NCBI GenBank assembly: GCA_030037495.1
Contig: JASHRG010000030.1
Location: 1-64,000 of the forward strand
Direction of reading: 5' to 3'
DNA length: 64,000 nt
Source of the DNA: Microcaldota archaeon
Lineage (GTDB): Archaea; Micrarchaeota; Micrarchaeia; Micrarchaeales; Micrarchaeaceae
The notes beneath the pieces are model-generated. The model saw nothing but the letters and a program-made list of their open reading frames with translations, was not told the origin of the DNA and did no database searches. Below, piece after piece: positions 44,646 to 53,542 of the stretch (position 1 is its first letter; every line of letters starts with the position of its first letter). The position numbers and the translations under genes are program-made.

Positions 44646-45263
44646 ATGGTGTTCATAGACGACCTCGCTTATGGCCTGTTCTCAATAAGCTTTGCAGGGT
44701 TCATACTGCTCTACACAATATCATCAATGTACCTTGTCTACAGGAGCGGGAAGAAGGACTACATAGACCATCTCGAGGCTGCGAGCGTGCCAATGCTTCT
44801 TGTGGGGGGCTACCTCGCAATATTGGGAATCTGGGGCCAATTTGCGTGGCCGCTTCCTGGAAGCTACAACATACTCTTCTTCGACCCCATGATAGCATTC
44901 GGGCTTGTCGTACTCGCGTTTGCAATAGCAATAATGAGGAAGGTGAACCTTGAATATGCAGGGTTCTTTGGCCTTCTTGTCGGCATAATGACGCTGATAT
45001 ACGGCTGGCAGGGCTATAACATAGGGCTGACTCTTGAGCCTTTCGCATTGCTTCTTCTTTACGCGTTCTATGGGATAGCCGGCATATTCGCTTACCCGGT
45101 TTCGATGATTGCGGACAGGCTGCCAGGGCACCAGAAGGGCAACACCTGGATTGGCTGGCACATAACTCTTATAATATTCTGGCTTGCGCTCTTTGCTGCC
45201 AGTATGACCTCTGCTTACATAGGAATGAGCGCGATAGGCGGCCACCTAGTGTCAGCCCCATGA
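44646..45263 (+). CDS. DUF981 family membrane protein
   Basis: A 205-residue protein with about six helices (AYGLFSISFAGFILLYTISS; SVPMLLVGGYLAILGIWGQF; and FDPMIAFGLVVLAFAIAIM). It matches the archaeal DUF981 family, of unknown function. A TATA element, GGTATTTATTATC, lies about 35 nt upstream. Confidence 0.75.
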   Translation: MVFIDDLAYGLFSISFAGFILLYTISSMYLVYRSGKKDYIDHLEAASVPMLLVGGYLAILGIWGQFAWPLPGSYNILFFDPMIAFGLVVLAFAIAIMRKVNLEYAGFFGLLVGIMTLIYGWQGYNIGLTLEPFALLLLYAFYGIAGIFAYPVSMIADRLPGHQKGNTWIGWHITLIIFWLALFAASMTSAYIGMSAIGGHLVSAP

Positions 45264-45293
45264 TTGATTGTTATAAATGCACGCCGTGTTCTA

Positions 45294-45851
45294 ATGAGTG
45301 CAGCTGAAGACACAGGGGAAAAGCCTCTCGACCTTGAGTCCATCAAGGTGCACGCCAAGAAGGCCCAGTCACAAAGATACCCGATTATGCTCATAGGCGT
45401 CGTGATAGTTGTGCTTGCCGTTGCCGCGTCGTTCCTTATATGGGGAAACAACACGCTGCAGACCGCAACAAGAGGCACAACGATTGCATCATCTACAACC
45501 GTATTGGTGACGCAGCCCTCAAGCGTCGGCACATCATCTGCTACAACCATAACCCAAAACAGCACCAACACGTGCGGTGGCGTTGTTACCGTTTACGTTG
45601 GCCAGAACATGACATGCTCGCTGTTCAGGGTGCAGCTCCAGGGCCTGGGCGAGCCCAACGCAAATGACATAAGCCCTGCACAGATAGGGGTTTACTTTGA
45701 GGGCACGCTCGTAGACACAACGCAGGTTTTCCCCGGCTCGTATGGGAATTTCAGCTACTCATCGCACCGCCTTACGGTTTATGTCAACCAGACAAACCAG
45801 GGAGTCTACGCATATGAAAGATGGGCAAGGGTGTCGCTAAGCGCCACTTAG
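45294..45851 (+). CDS. Membrane-anchored secreted protein, hypothetical
   Basis: 185 residues. A cytoplasmic N-terminus with a helix (LESIKVHAKKAQSQRYPI), one membrane helix (MLIGVVIVVLAVAASFLIWG) and a Ser/Thr-rich linker, then a compact beta-like domain with two Cys (NTCGGVVTVYVGQNMTCSL) that could form a disulfide. N-x-S/T sites are present. ATG 45294 is preferred to TTG 45264. It starts 30 nt after DUF981. Confidence 0.6.
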   Translation: MSAAEDTGEKPLDLESIKVHAKKAQSQRYPIMLIGVVIVVLAVAASFLIWGNNTLQTATRGTTIASSTTVLVTQPSSVGTSSATTITQNSTNTCGGVVTVYVGQNMTCSLFRVQLQGLGEPNANDISPAQIGVYFEGTLVDTTQVFPGSYGNFSYSSHRLTVYVNQTNQGVYAYERWARVSLSAT

Positions 45852-45895
45852 CCCAGACGCTATAATTAAAAATCTGCGCACAAAAACCTTCTTTG

Positions 45896-46729
45896 ATGAC
45901 AACTCTAAAGCCAGTGCTAGACCTGGGCTCGATAGGCTCCCTCCCAACCGCATACTTCAAAGGCAAGAAAATCATAGTTTTTGACCTGGACATGACGCTC
46001 ACGGAGAGCAAGACACCAATGGACAATGAAACTACAAAGCTAATGGAGGAGCTGCTAAGGCATAGGGACGTCGCCGTAATAGGCGGCGGCCTCTACGCAA
46101 AATTCCAGGAGCAGCTGATAAATCAATTGAAGATAGACAAGAAGCTTCTTGCAAGACTCTACGTTTTCCCCACATGCGCAACAGCATTCTACAGGTTTAT
46201 CGGCAATGAGTGGAAACAAATCTACGCGAACAACCTCAGCGAATCTCAGAAGCGAAAGATAGTCGATGCATTCCAGACAGCTTTCAGGGAGTGCAGGTAC
46301 AGCGATCCCAAGACCATCTACGGGCCAACTATAGAAGACAGGGGAACACAGATTTCCTTTTCGCCGCTTGGCCAGCAGGCGCCTGCCCAGATAAAGAGGG
46401 ACTTCGCAACTGATCCAAAAATAGGCTATCAGGAAACAAGGATGAAGCTAAAGGCAGCGCTTGAGAGGCTGCTCCCGGAATTCCAGGTTGCTGTTGGGGG
46501 TTACACGACAATAGACATTACCCAGAAGGGCATAGACAAGGCATACGGTATAAAGAAGATATCCGAGATACTCAAATACAAGATAGAGGAGATGCTTTAT
46601 ATCGGGGATGCGCTGTTTGAAGGAGGCAACGACTATCCCGCAAGATTGACAGGAGTTGACTGCATACAGGTGAAGGATTACCAGGAAACAAAGCTGGTGA
46701 TAAAGCGCATAATAGAATCGTTCAGGTAA
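45896..46729 (+). CDS. HAD-IIB phosphomannomutase-like protein
   Basis: 277 residues. FDLDMTLTESK gives the two Asp of HAD motif I, though the usual Gly of DxDGT is Met here. Other parts follow eukaryote-type phosphomannomutase: VIGGGLYAKF, EDRGTQISFSPLGQQAP, GGYTTIDITQKGIDKAYGI and IGDALFEGGNDYPA. It would interconvert mannose 1- and 6-phosphate for glycan precursors, or act as a related sugar phosphatase. A transmembrane flippase and STT3-like transferase elsewhere fit a glycosylation theme. Confidence 0.8.
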   Translation: MTTLKPVLDLGSIGSLPTAYFKGKKIIVFDLDMTLTESKTPMDNETTKLMEELLRHRDVAVIGGGLYAKFQEQLINQLKIDKKLLARLYVFPTCATAFYRFIGNEWKQIYANNLSESQKRKIVDAFQTAFRECRYSDPKTIYGPTIEDRGTQISFSPLGQQAPAQIKRDFATDPKIGYQETRMKLKAALERLLPEFQVAVGGYTTIDITQKGIDKAYGIKKISEILKYKIEEMLYIGDALFEGGNDYPARLTGVDCIQVKDYQETKLVIKRIIESFR

Positions 46730-46743
46730 GAAGTGGCGTTTGC

Positions 46744-47754
46744 ATGAAAAGCGAAAGCGAAACAAACCTTGGCTGGGACACTGTAAAAGAGAACCTCTCA
46801 GGCTTCGACAAACTACGGCTGATACTAGGGTCACCGGTGATAATTGTTGCGTACGCGCTGAGCTTTGTCAACGACTTCGGGATCCAGACAATGAGCGCAA
46901 CGCGGAACTGGTGGGACGTCTTCCTTGTAATGACAGGGATTGAAAACGAGAGCATGATATTCCTGAATGACGGCACAGAATTCATGCTCTCAAAACCGCT
47001 CTTCGGCAAGCTGCGCTCAAAGATAGAGCTTGCAAACTTCAAGAGGTACAGGCCAAACATAAGGATAAGCGCAAGGAACGGCAAGGTGCTGATACCAATT
47101 GGTAGCAAGACGATAACGGTTGATCAGGACTACGCTGCGCAGATAGCAACGGAATTCCACACCAGCCATTATGACGGGCTTGAGGTGAGGAGACGCACCG
47201 TTGTCGATATAGGGGGCTATGTTGGCGACACCGCGATGTTCTTCGTTGCCAAGCAGGGCGCATCGCACGTGTATTCATATGAGCCATTCACCACCATATA
47301 CGAAGTTGCAAAGAGGGAGGTCAGCGCCAACGGGCTTTCAAGCAGGATAACCATGCTGAACGCCGCGGTTGCGGGCGCGCGTGGCCAAACCACAGTTAAC
47401 GACAAGACGACAAACTTCAGCGCTGTCAGGACCCCTGGAAAGCGGGGCTCCGGCAAAAACATCCCGATATTCACACTTGATGATGTGGTCAGGAAGCTGA
47501 AGATAAAGGGAGGCGCGCTCAAGGTTGACTGCGAGGGCGCCGAGTACGGCATATTCAGGAACGCGTCCTCAGAGGCTATACGCAGCTTTGACACCATCTA
47601 CGTGGAGTACCACTACGGCTACAAGACTGTTGTTGACAGGCTTGAGAAAGAGGGCTACAGGGTTACGCACACAACTCCCGTATATCAGTTCCACCCGTTC
47701 TCAGGCAAGAGCATCATGGCGATGGGAAGCATAACAGCAAGAAAAAAGAGGTAA
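46744..47754 (+). CDS. FkbM-family methyltransferase
   Basis: 336 residues. Motif I is VVDIGGYVGDTAMFF, followed by VYSYEPFTTIYEVAKREV, and the C-terminal FkbM segment has LKVDCEGAEYGIF and VEYHYGYKTVVDRLEKEGY. FkbM enzymes O-methylate sugars or small molecules; a glycan substrate is the most likely reading next to the phosphomannomutase-like gene. An about 120-residue N-terminal extension includes one hydrophobic stretch (LGSPVIIVAYALSFV). Confidence 0.85.
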   Translation: MKSESETNLGWDTVKENLSGFDKLRLILGSPVIIVAYALSFVNDFGIQTMSATRNWWDVFLVMTGIENESMIFLNDGTEFMLSKPLFGKLRSKIELANFKRYRPNIRISARNGKVLIPIGSKTITVDQDYAAQIATEFHTSHYDGLEVRRRTVVDIGGYVGDTAMFFVAKQGASHVYSYEPFTTIYEVAKREVSANGLSSRITMLNAAVAGARGQTTVNDKTTNFSAVRTPGKRGSGKNIPIFTLDDVVRKLKIKGGALKVDCEGAEYGIFRNASSEAIRSFDTIYVEYHYGYKTVVDRLEKEGYRVTHTTPVYQFHPFSGKSIMAMGSITARKKR

Positions 47755-48456
47755 TCAGCTTATGCTGATTATTCCCTGGCCGTTCGCGCTCACTCCTAGT
47801 ATCGTGCCTATGCCTGCTCTGGCGCTTGCTGTAACGCTCCTGTTTGCTATGAGGGCAAGCCTGGACTGGACGGCTGTCAGCGTATAGTTGGAAGTTCCGT
47901 TTACAGAATAGCCAGAAACTGTTGGCATCATGCTGAGCAAAATGCTTGTTATGCTTGTGACGTTGTAGCTGCCGTTGGTGCTGCCAGTGATCTCAGCCGT
48001 TACGTTGCTTGCGTTTACAGGTATCGTTACCGGATAGGTGTCGCCATAGACGTTTATCTCAACAGAGTCTATCTGGTACCTCATCGCGCTTATGGTTGCA
48101 TTGAGCGTCAGGTTGGCGTAGCCTATTACAACGCTCTGGTTCTGGAATATCAGGAGGTTGTTCAGCCCCCTGCCCGTTGCATTCACCCACCTTGGGCTCC
48201 CCTTTCCTGAGATATAAACGCTGAGGTTCGAGTAGGAAACTACAAGAGAGGTTGTTCCGACAGGCAGCGATGGCGGGTCAGTGAGAAGTATTGGCGCTAT
48301 TGCAGTCTTGTTCGGCGGCACGATCGTGGTGCTGGGCGTGCTGTTCAAGAGCTGCGCATATCCGCTGTTGTTGGTTTCTGCAACGTAGGCTATCGCCCCA
48401 AAGAAGAAGAGCGCCACCACCAGCCCAAGCGCGACTATCCAAGCATTGCTTGCCAT
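47755..48456 (-). CDS. Membrane-anchored DUF4382-like protein
   Basis: 233 residues. One N-terminal membrane helix (ALGLVVALFFFGAIAYVA), then an outer domain: ILLTDPPSLPVGTTSLVVSY, WVNATGRGLNNLLIF and ISAMRYQIDSVEINVYG resemble the DUF4382 beta fold. Many N-x-S/T sites. Role unknown. It is convergent with the FkbM gene, the stop codons adjacent. Confidence 0.6.
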   Translation of the reverse strand: MASNAWIVALGLVVALFFFGAIAYVAETNNSGYAQLLNSTPSTTIVPPNKTAIAPILLTDPPSLPVGTTSLVVSYSNLSVYISGKGSPRWVNATGRGLNNLLIFQNQSVVIGYANLTLNATISAMRYQIDSVEINVYGDTYPVTIPVNASNVTAEITGSTNGSYNVTSITSILLSMMPTVSGYSVNGTSNYTLTAVQSRLALIANRSVTASARAGIGTILGVSANGQGIISIS

Positions 48457-48496
48457 AAACTCTTTTTGAATTCGCTACTAAGATATTTATGCCTTA

Positions 48497-48784
48497 TCAG
48501 AGGCCGAGCGCCCCGGCATCATAGTCCTGCGCAGAGGCTTTTACCCTTTTCACGATGTTGCACTTGAGGCACCTGTATTCAATGGTCGCGTTTGTCCTGC
48601 CTCCAATGGTTCTGATAGGCTTCATCATTCCATGGCACTCTGATGCCCTATCGCCAGGATTCACGTCAACGTGCATGCTCCAGAGGCATTTTGGGCAATG
48701 GTCGGTGTAACCTGTGCCGTTTACAAAAAAGCCGCATTTCCCGCAAACAAAGCCCTCTATCCTTCTCGTGAACCTGCCAGGCAT
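48497..48784 (-). CDS. RNHCP-domain zinc protein
   Basis: A 95-residue protein with the RNHCP signature: RRIEGFVCGKCGFFVNGTGY, DHCPKCLWSMHVDVNPGDR and, at the end, YRCLKCNIVKR. Six to seven Cys form zinc knuckles. RNHCP proteins are widespread and uncharacterised. It follows aIF5B in the same direction with no gap, so a translation link is possible. Confidence 0.85.
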   Translation of the reverse strand: MPGRFTRRIEGFVCGKCGFFVNGTGYTDHCPKCLWSMHVDVNPGDRASECHGMMKPIRTIGGRTNATIEYRCLKCNIVKRVKASAQDYDAGALGL

Positions 48785-50539
48785 TCAGACTCCTTTCTTT
48801 GAGAGTTTCTTTATCCCGATTATCCTCTTGAGCAGCTCCTTTTCCTCGTTATCGAGTAAATTGGAGAAATCGCCGCTTAGCAGCTTCTCGTCAGCGTCCG
48901 TAACCCTTGTGTAAAGAACCTGGTCCTCCTTTATCTGCCTTCCAAAGGTGGGCCCATCAACAGATATTGCAACATTGTCTCCCTTCTTTGCGACCTGAAG
49001 CTTTGTCTTCTCTGTCTGTATCTCCTTTATCTTCCCTATCACAACCCCGCTTTCGTTCATCAAAGCGTAATTTGGCTTTATCTTTCCTGCCACAATCTCT
49101 ACTCCAAATACCGCAGGGTTTGATACCCTGAACATAGAGTTTGGCAATATCCTTATCATTCCCGGGAAGGTGGTGTTGCTCTCCACTTTCCCCACAATGT
49201 TCTTCTTCTTCTCTTCTACAAACATCTTGTAATCGTCAAGCAGCTTGTAGATGATGTTGCTTTCAATAACTTTTACATTGCTTGATTGCTCCGCCTCTTT
49301 CGCGTCCTCATCAAGATGGACATTGAAAGCGAGCACAACTGCGTTCAGGGGCTCAGTTGCGTTTAGCGTGAACGCGTCTAGTATGTCCCTCTTAGTCACG
49401 TTGCCTATTCCCTTCTTGCTCACGCCAAATCCAGCCCCTTTCAGCAGCCTCGATATCGCCTCAAGGCTTCCAATCGAATCAGCCTTGAGCACAACCCCCC
49501 TCTTGTCTGTTTCAAACAGCTCCCCTATTTCTTTTGTAATCTCCTTTTCGTATTCCGGGCCTGTCACCTGAACAATTGGGCTACCTGGCATCGCGTCTTC
49601 CAATCCGTTTCCACTTATCTTTACTCCTGACGCTGCGCTGACCTCGCTTACGGAATTGAAAACAGCATTCTCCCTTATCTCCTTTAGCGGTTTCGGCTTT
49701 AGCAACGCCTTGATCTTTGCTGTCGTAATTCCATTTGGGGTTGCAAATGCTATGCTGTCGTTCACGCGGAGCGTACCGTCATAGAGTATCACATCAATCG
49801 TTATGCCGAGGCCCTTTACCTCCTTCTTTTCAAGTATGCTTCCCTTCCCGAGCCCAGCCACCTCTGTCTTGAGCTCTGATTCAAGGTATTTCTGCGCAAG
49901 CCCAGTGACCACCATGAGCAGTTCTGCTATCCCTTCTCCGGTCTTTGCGCTCAACGGAACGATGGCAAGCTCTGTCTTGAAGTCCTTTACGTTGTTGAAC
50001 ACCTCGCTTGAAAATCCGAGCTCGCTAAGCCTCCCCTCCATCTGGTACATTCTGTTCTGGAACTCGTTCTTTACGTAATCGCTCTGCTTCGCCAATGACT
50101 CCATCACAGAGCCTGTCTTCTGCGGTATCCACCCGGTTATGAGGTCGATCTTGTTGGCTGCGACTATGAACGGTGTCTTGTACTCCTTTAGTATTTCAAT
50201 GGCCTCTATCGTCTGTGGCTCAAAACCCTTGCTTATGTCAACAACAAGTATAGCTATGTCTGCTACGCTTCCGCCCCTCTTCCTGAGATTAGTAAACGCC
50301 TCGTGGCCAGGGGTATCTATGAAAAGAAGCCCAGGCAGTGTTATCTTTGAACCAGTGGCTTTGAGCATGGGTCCACAGATTTTATTTATCACATCTATGG
50401 GAACTTCGCTTGCGCCTATGTGCTGGGTTATGCCTCCGGCTTCCTTTGCAGCGATGGTGCTGCTCCTTATCCTATCCAGTAACGAAGTTTTTCCGTGGTC
50501 AACGTGGCCCATTACTACTATTATAGGTTGCCTTATCAT
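48785..50539 (-). CDS. infB: Translation initiation factor aIF5B
   Basis: A 584-residue IF2/eIF5B-type GTPase that joins subunits. G1 is GHVDHGKTSLLD, G3 DTPGHEAF, G4 ANKID, then domain II (GLGITIDVILYDGTL), domain III (LKADSIGSLEAISR) and C-terminal domain IV. ATG 50539 has GTGAT four bases upstream; ATG 50545 in frame is an alternative. Confidence 0.96.
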   Translation of the reverse strand: MIRQPIIVVMGHVDHGKTSLLDRIRSSTIAAKEAGGITQHIGASEVPIDVINKICGPMLKATGSKITLPGLLFIDTPGHEAFTNLRKRGGSVADIAILVVDISKGFEPQTIEAIEILKEYKTPFIVAANKIDLITGWIPQKTGSVMESLAKQSDYVKNEFQNRMYQMEGRLSELGFSSEVFNNVKDFKTELAIVPLSAKTGEGIAELLMVVTGLAQKYLESELKTEVAGLGKGSILEKKEVKGLGITIDVILYDGTLRVNDSIAFATPNGITTAKIKALLKPKPLKEIRENAVFNSVSEVSAASGVKISGNGLEDAMPGSPIVQVTGPEYEKEITKEIGELFETDKRGVVLKADSIGSLEAISRLLKGAGFGVSKKGIGNVTKRDILDAFTLNATEPLNAVVLAFNVHLDEDAKEAEQSSNVKVIESNIIYKLLDDYKMFVEEKKKNIVGKVESNTTFPGMIRILPNSMFRVSNPAVFGVEIVAGKIKPNYALMNESGVVIGKIKEIQTEKTKLQVAKKGDNVAISVDGPTFGRQIKEDQVLYTRVTDADEKLLSGDFSNLLDNEEKELLKRIIGIKKLSKKGV

Positions 50540-50604
50540 GTCCATCACGAGAAGAATAAGAAGCTATAAATATATTCCAACATATCAAATATAAAAACTT
50601 AGGT

Positions 50605-51195
50605 GTGGAATTGGAGAGGACTCTTGTGCTTGTCAAGCCTGACGGCGTTCAAAGGAACCTCATAGGCAAGGTTATCTCAAGGTTTGAGCACGCAGGACTA
50701 AAAATAGTTGCGCTGAAGATGCTGAAGCCGTCAAAGGAGCTTGCGGCAAAGAACTATCCTGACAGCAATGAGTGGTACACAAAGGTTGGAGAGAGGAGCA
50801 TAGGCACTTTCAAGAGCATGGGCATAGATGTAAAGAAGAAGTTCGGCACAGACGAGCCTGTACAGATAGGCAAGACCATAAAGGGCTGGCTTGTAAGATT
50901 TCTTTCTTCTGGAAACGTAGTTGCGATGGTACTAGAAGGGAACAATGCAGCGGCACATGTGAGAAGGCTTGTTGGCGAGACAGATCCGCTCAAGGCAAGC
51001 ACAGGAAGCATAAGAGGAGATTTCTCCATTGATGATGTAATATTAGGAAACACGCTAAACCGGCCAATAGTGAACGTTGTGCATGCGTCAGGAAACTCAC
51101 AGGAAGCAGTAGGAGAAATAAAAATATGGTTCACAGAAAAGGAAATGCTCAGCTACGTGGTTGACACAGACAAGGTGTACTACAAGGAGTGGTGA
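50605..51195 (+). CDS. ndk: Nucleoside diphosphate kinase-like protein, copy 1
   Basis: 196 residues, starting at GTG 50605. The core motifs LVLVKPDGVQRNLIGKVISRF, VAMVLEGNNAAAHVR and SIRGDF match NDK. The catalytic His is His160 in NVVHASGN. Relative to the usual ~150-residue enzyme there is an insert of about 35 residues between SNEWYTKVGERSIG and FLSSGN, plus a C-terminal tail (KIWFTEKEMLSYVVDTD). It probably balances NTP pools. A close paralog follows. Confidence 0.9.
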   Translation: MELERTLVLVKPDGVQRNLIGKVISRFEHAGLKIVALKMLKPSKELAAKNYPDSNEWYTKVGERSIGTFKSMGIDVKKKFGTDEPVQIGKTIKGWLVRFLSSGNVVAMVLEGNNAAAHVRRLVGETDPLKASTGSIRGDFSIDDVILGNTLNRPIVNVVHASGNSQEAVGEIKIWFTEKEMLSYVVDTDKVYYKEW

Positions 51196-51196
51196 G

Positions 51197-51709
51197 ATGG
51201 AACAGAGCTTCATATTTCTGAAACCTGACGCAGTGAGAAGGGGCTTATGCGGAGAAATAATAGAGAGGTTTGAAAGGGCTGGCCTTGTAGTTACTGCAAT
51301 GAGGTTGATGCAGCTTACAGAAGAGCAGGCTGACAAGTTCTATCCTAATGACAAGGAATGGTTAACGATGCTTACAAAGAAGGTGAAGGAGGCCTTCGCT
51401 GCAAGAGGGGAAAGCTTTGACAAGGATGAACTAGCACATGGAAAGCAGGTGAAGGCATATCTTGTAAAGTATGTAACATCAGGACCTGTGCTTGCCGTAA
51501 TGCTTGAAGGAAACGACGCAATAAAGATAACAAGAAAGCTTATCGGCAGCACTGATGCCGCCGCATCCGCTCCTGGAACAATAAGAGGGGATTATGGCAA
51601 TGATTCTGTTTACATGGCGACAAAGGAGAAGAGGGCCAACATGAATCTTATACATGCAGCTGGGGACGAAAAGGAGGCGAAGGCCCAAATCAAGATGATA
51701 TTTGGCTAA
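51197..51709 (+). CDS. ndk: Nucleoside diphosphate kinase-like protein, copy 2
   Basis: 170 residues, starting 1 nt after the first copy with GGTGAG as ribosome site. It has FIFLKPDAVRRGLCGEII, VLAVMLEGNDAIKITRKLIG, GTIRGDYG and catalytic His153 in NLIHAAGD. The same insert as copy 1 is present (NDKEWLTMLTKKVKEAF...GKQVKAYLVKYVTSGP), so the pair arose by tandem duplication of an already extended form. The convergent dUTPase-like gene overlaps its end by 4 nt. Confidence 0.9.
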   Translation: MEQSFIFLKPDAVRRGLCGEIIERFERAGLVVTAMRLMQLTEEQADKFYPNDKEWLTMLTKKVKEAFAARGESFDKDELAHGKQVKAYLVKYVTSGPVLAVMLEGNDAIKITRKLIGSTDAAASAPGTIRGDYGNDSVYMATKEKRANMNLIHAAGDEKEAKAQIKMIFG

Positions 51710-52245
51710 ACCTGCCTCTCTTTCTTTTCTGTAGAGACCCTACCTCCCTTCCACTGTCCTCTATACACATTTGCTTTCCCGTCAACCTTGAAGAAGAAAA
51801 GCTTTGCAATCCTTGCTCCCATCTCCAACTCAAATTTCTGCTTGCCAACATTCTTCATTCCAAATGTAAGCGCTCCCGTGTATCCAGGGTCAACCTGGGC
51901 GAATAGCAGCAGTATCCCTGACCTGAGAAGCGTGCTTCTAGGAGTTATGAAAACCTCTATGTCTTCAGGTACGTTTACCCTCTCTATGGACTTTAATAAA
52001 ATATACTCGTCTGGCTTAAGCACATAGCTCTTCTCCTTCCCGAACCTTGCCACGAGCTCAGACTCAGGCGTCTTCCTCTCATCAACTCCCAGGAACCCCT
52101 CCCCGTTCATCTTGTAGACCTCTTCAACCCTCACCTCTATGCCCGCGCCCTCTGGGTTGCTCAGCTCCCTTTCTGAAAGGTTCTCAACCAAAGACTTGGA
52201 TTTTATCAATTCATGTACCTTGTCAAGTCCAAGCGGCATGCTCAC
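51706..52245 (-). CDS. dCTP deaminase / dUTPase superfamily protein
   Basis: A 179-residue trimeric nucleotide hydrolase fold. PRSTLLRSGILL, QVDPGYTGALTFGMKNVG and ELEMGARIAKLFFF are the superfamily's motifs. In dCTP deaminase a catalytic Glu falls in TLEL/TLEF; here that region reads TFGM, so deamination looks unlikely, while the Asp of VDPGY expected for dUTPase-type cleavage is kept. Best guess: dUTPase, guarding DNA against uracil. Overlaps the DUF59 gene by 4 nt. Confidence 0.8.
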   Translation of the reverse strand: MSMPLGLDKVHELIKSKSLVENLSERELSNPEGAGIEVRVEEVYKMNGEGFLGVDERKTPESELVARFGKEKSYVLKPDEYILLKSIERVNVPEDIEVFITPRSTLLRSGILLLFAQVDPGYTGALTFGMKNVGKQKFELEMGARIAKLFFFKVDGKANVYRGQWKGGRVSTEKKERQV

Positions 52246-52538
52246 ACCCTCGCGTACTTCAGGTCATCGCTCATCATTTCAGGATTCCAGAGCGGGTCCC
52301 ACACAAGTTCAATGTCAACCTTGCCAACGCTTGGCAGGGACTCAAGCCTCAGCTGCACATCAGCAAGTATTATGCTGATCACAGGGCACATCGGGCTAGT
52401 CATTGTAAGCGTTACCTTCACATTGTCCTGCTGGTCTATCCTAATGTTGTATATCAGACCAAGGTTGACTATGTCTGAGCCCATCTCGGGGTCAACGCAC
52501 TTTGTCAGCACCTGCACTGCTTCCTGTGTCCTTATCAT
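52242..52538 (-). CDS. DUF59 / MIP18-family metal-sulfur assembly protein
   Basis: A 98-residue protein with DPEMGSDIVNLGLIYNIRI, the Cys-containing TMTSPMCPV and WDPLWNPEMMSDDLK, all typical of DUF59 (PaaD/SufT/MIP18). These proteins aid Fe-S cluster assembly or transfer. First gene of a two-gene operon with the dUTPase-like gene, whose start overlaps its end by 4 nt. No other suf or isc gene is in the window. Confidence 0.9.
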   Translation of the reverse strand: MIRTQEAVQVLTKCVDPEMGSDIVNLGLIYNIRIDQQDNVKVTLTMTSPMCPVISIILADVQLRLESLPSVGKVDIELVWDPLWNPEMMSDDLKYARV

Positions 52539-52637
52539 TGAATCAAGAGTATTTGCTGATTAAGTTATTTAAACTCATTTCATGCTTTTGCGCCATCAAG
52601 CTATAGCTTTTTAATTACGCTCTAACATTATTGCTTG

Positions 52638-53519
52638 ATGAAGCCCAGAAAGCGCGCTAGCAGGGACCTTCCAAGCAAGGTGGCCCAGGCGGTCATGGAG
52701 TTTGTGCTGACCTACGTGTGGCTCTTCCTCATCATAGGGATCATGATAGTTGCGCTGTATCTTATACTAAGCTACGCGCCGATACAGCCCCCGTTCCAGC
52801 TTTCCGGGGCATGCTCTGTCTACAGGCCGTATGGCCCATACACAACGCAGTTCATAACATTGCAGGGACTCTGCAACAACGAACTCCCGAAATACGTGAG
52901 CCAGCTCACGCAGAGCAGCAGCGACCACATAATAATACCAATAACAGCTGCGTCATCAGACAAGTTCACAGTCTCGTTCTGGGTGGATCCCAAGGACGAC
53001 GGCAACTCCCCGCAAAACCTCTTCTTCTTAAATGCAACCCAGGGCAATTCATTTGGCGTTGTCTGGGAGAACAACCCGGGAGACCCGGCAGTTCCGTGGC
53101 AGATGGTTACCATAGTGATAAACCAGACATCGCCAACATCAAGCACATTCACGCTATACGTGAACGCCACCGTGGTCCAGACCGGCACGGGGCTTACAAA
53201 CGGTTCGATAGTGCACTCCATTGACATAGGCGGGCCGCTACAGAATGTCCACCTGTATGGCGACGGGACAACAGATGCTTATGGGCTCAACGCCTACATA
53301 TCAAACCTGCAGCTCTACAACACATCGTTGACACAGACGCAGCTTACAACACTGTATCTTGAGGGCGTTGGCGGCGCCCCGATTGACCTTACATACCTGC
53401 TTGGGTGGTGGCCGCTCAACGGCAACACATACGACTATTCAGGAAATGGAAAGAATGCGGCTTCTGAACTTGGGATAAGCTTCGGAGGACTGCTAACAGC
53501 AAACTATACCATTCCATAG
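52638..53519 (+). CDS. Class III signal-peptide LamG-like surface protein
   Basis: 293 residues. The N-terminus, RASRDLPSKVAQAVMEFVLT followed by YVWLFLIIGIMIVALYLILS, fits the archaeal class III (pilin/archaellin-type) signal: a basic part, a short Gln-Ala-x-x-Glu-Phe site and the hydrophobic helix. The outer part is a LamG/concanavalin-like domain (FTVSFWVDPKDDG, LNAYISNLQLYNTSLT, LGWWPLNGNTYDYSGNGKNA). So a pilin-like lectin is likely. ATG 52638 preferred to TTG 52635. Confidence 0.8.
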   Translation: MKPRKRASRDLPSKVAQAVMEFVLTYVWLFLIIGIMIVALYLILSYAPIQPPFQLSGACSVYRPYGPYTTQFITLQGLCNNELPKYVSQLTQSSSDHIIIPITAASSDKFTVSFWVDPKDDGNSPQNLFFLNATQGNSFGVVWENNPGDPAVPWQMVTIVINQTSPTSSTFTLYVNATVVQTGTGLTNGSIVHSIDIGGPLQNVHLYGDGTTDAYGLNAYISNLQLYNTSLTQTQLTTLYLEGVGGAPIDLTYLLGWWPLNGNTYDYSGNGKNAASELGISFGGLLTANYTIP

Positions 53520-53542
53520 TGCTTTACAAGTGCAGATGGATG

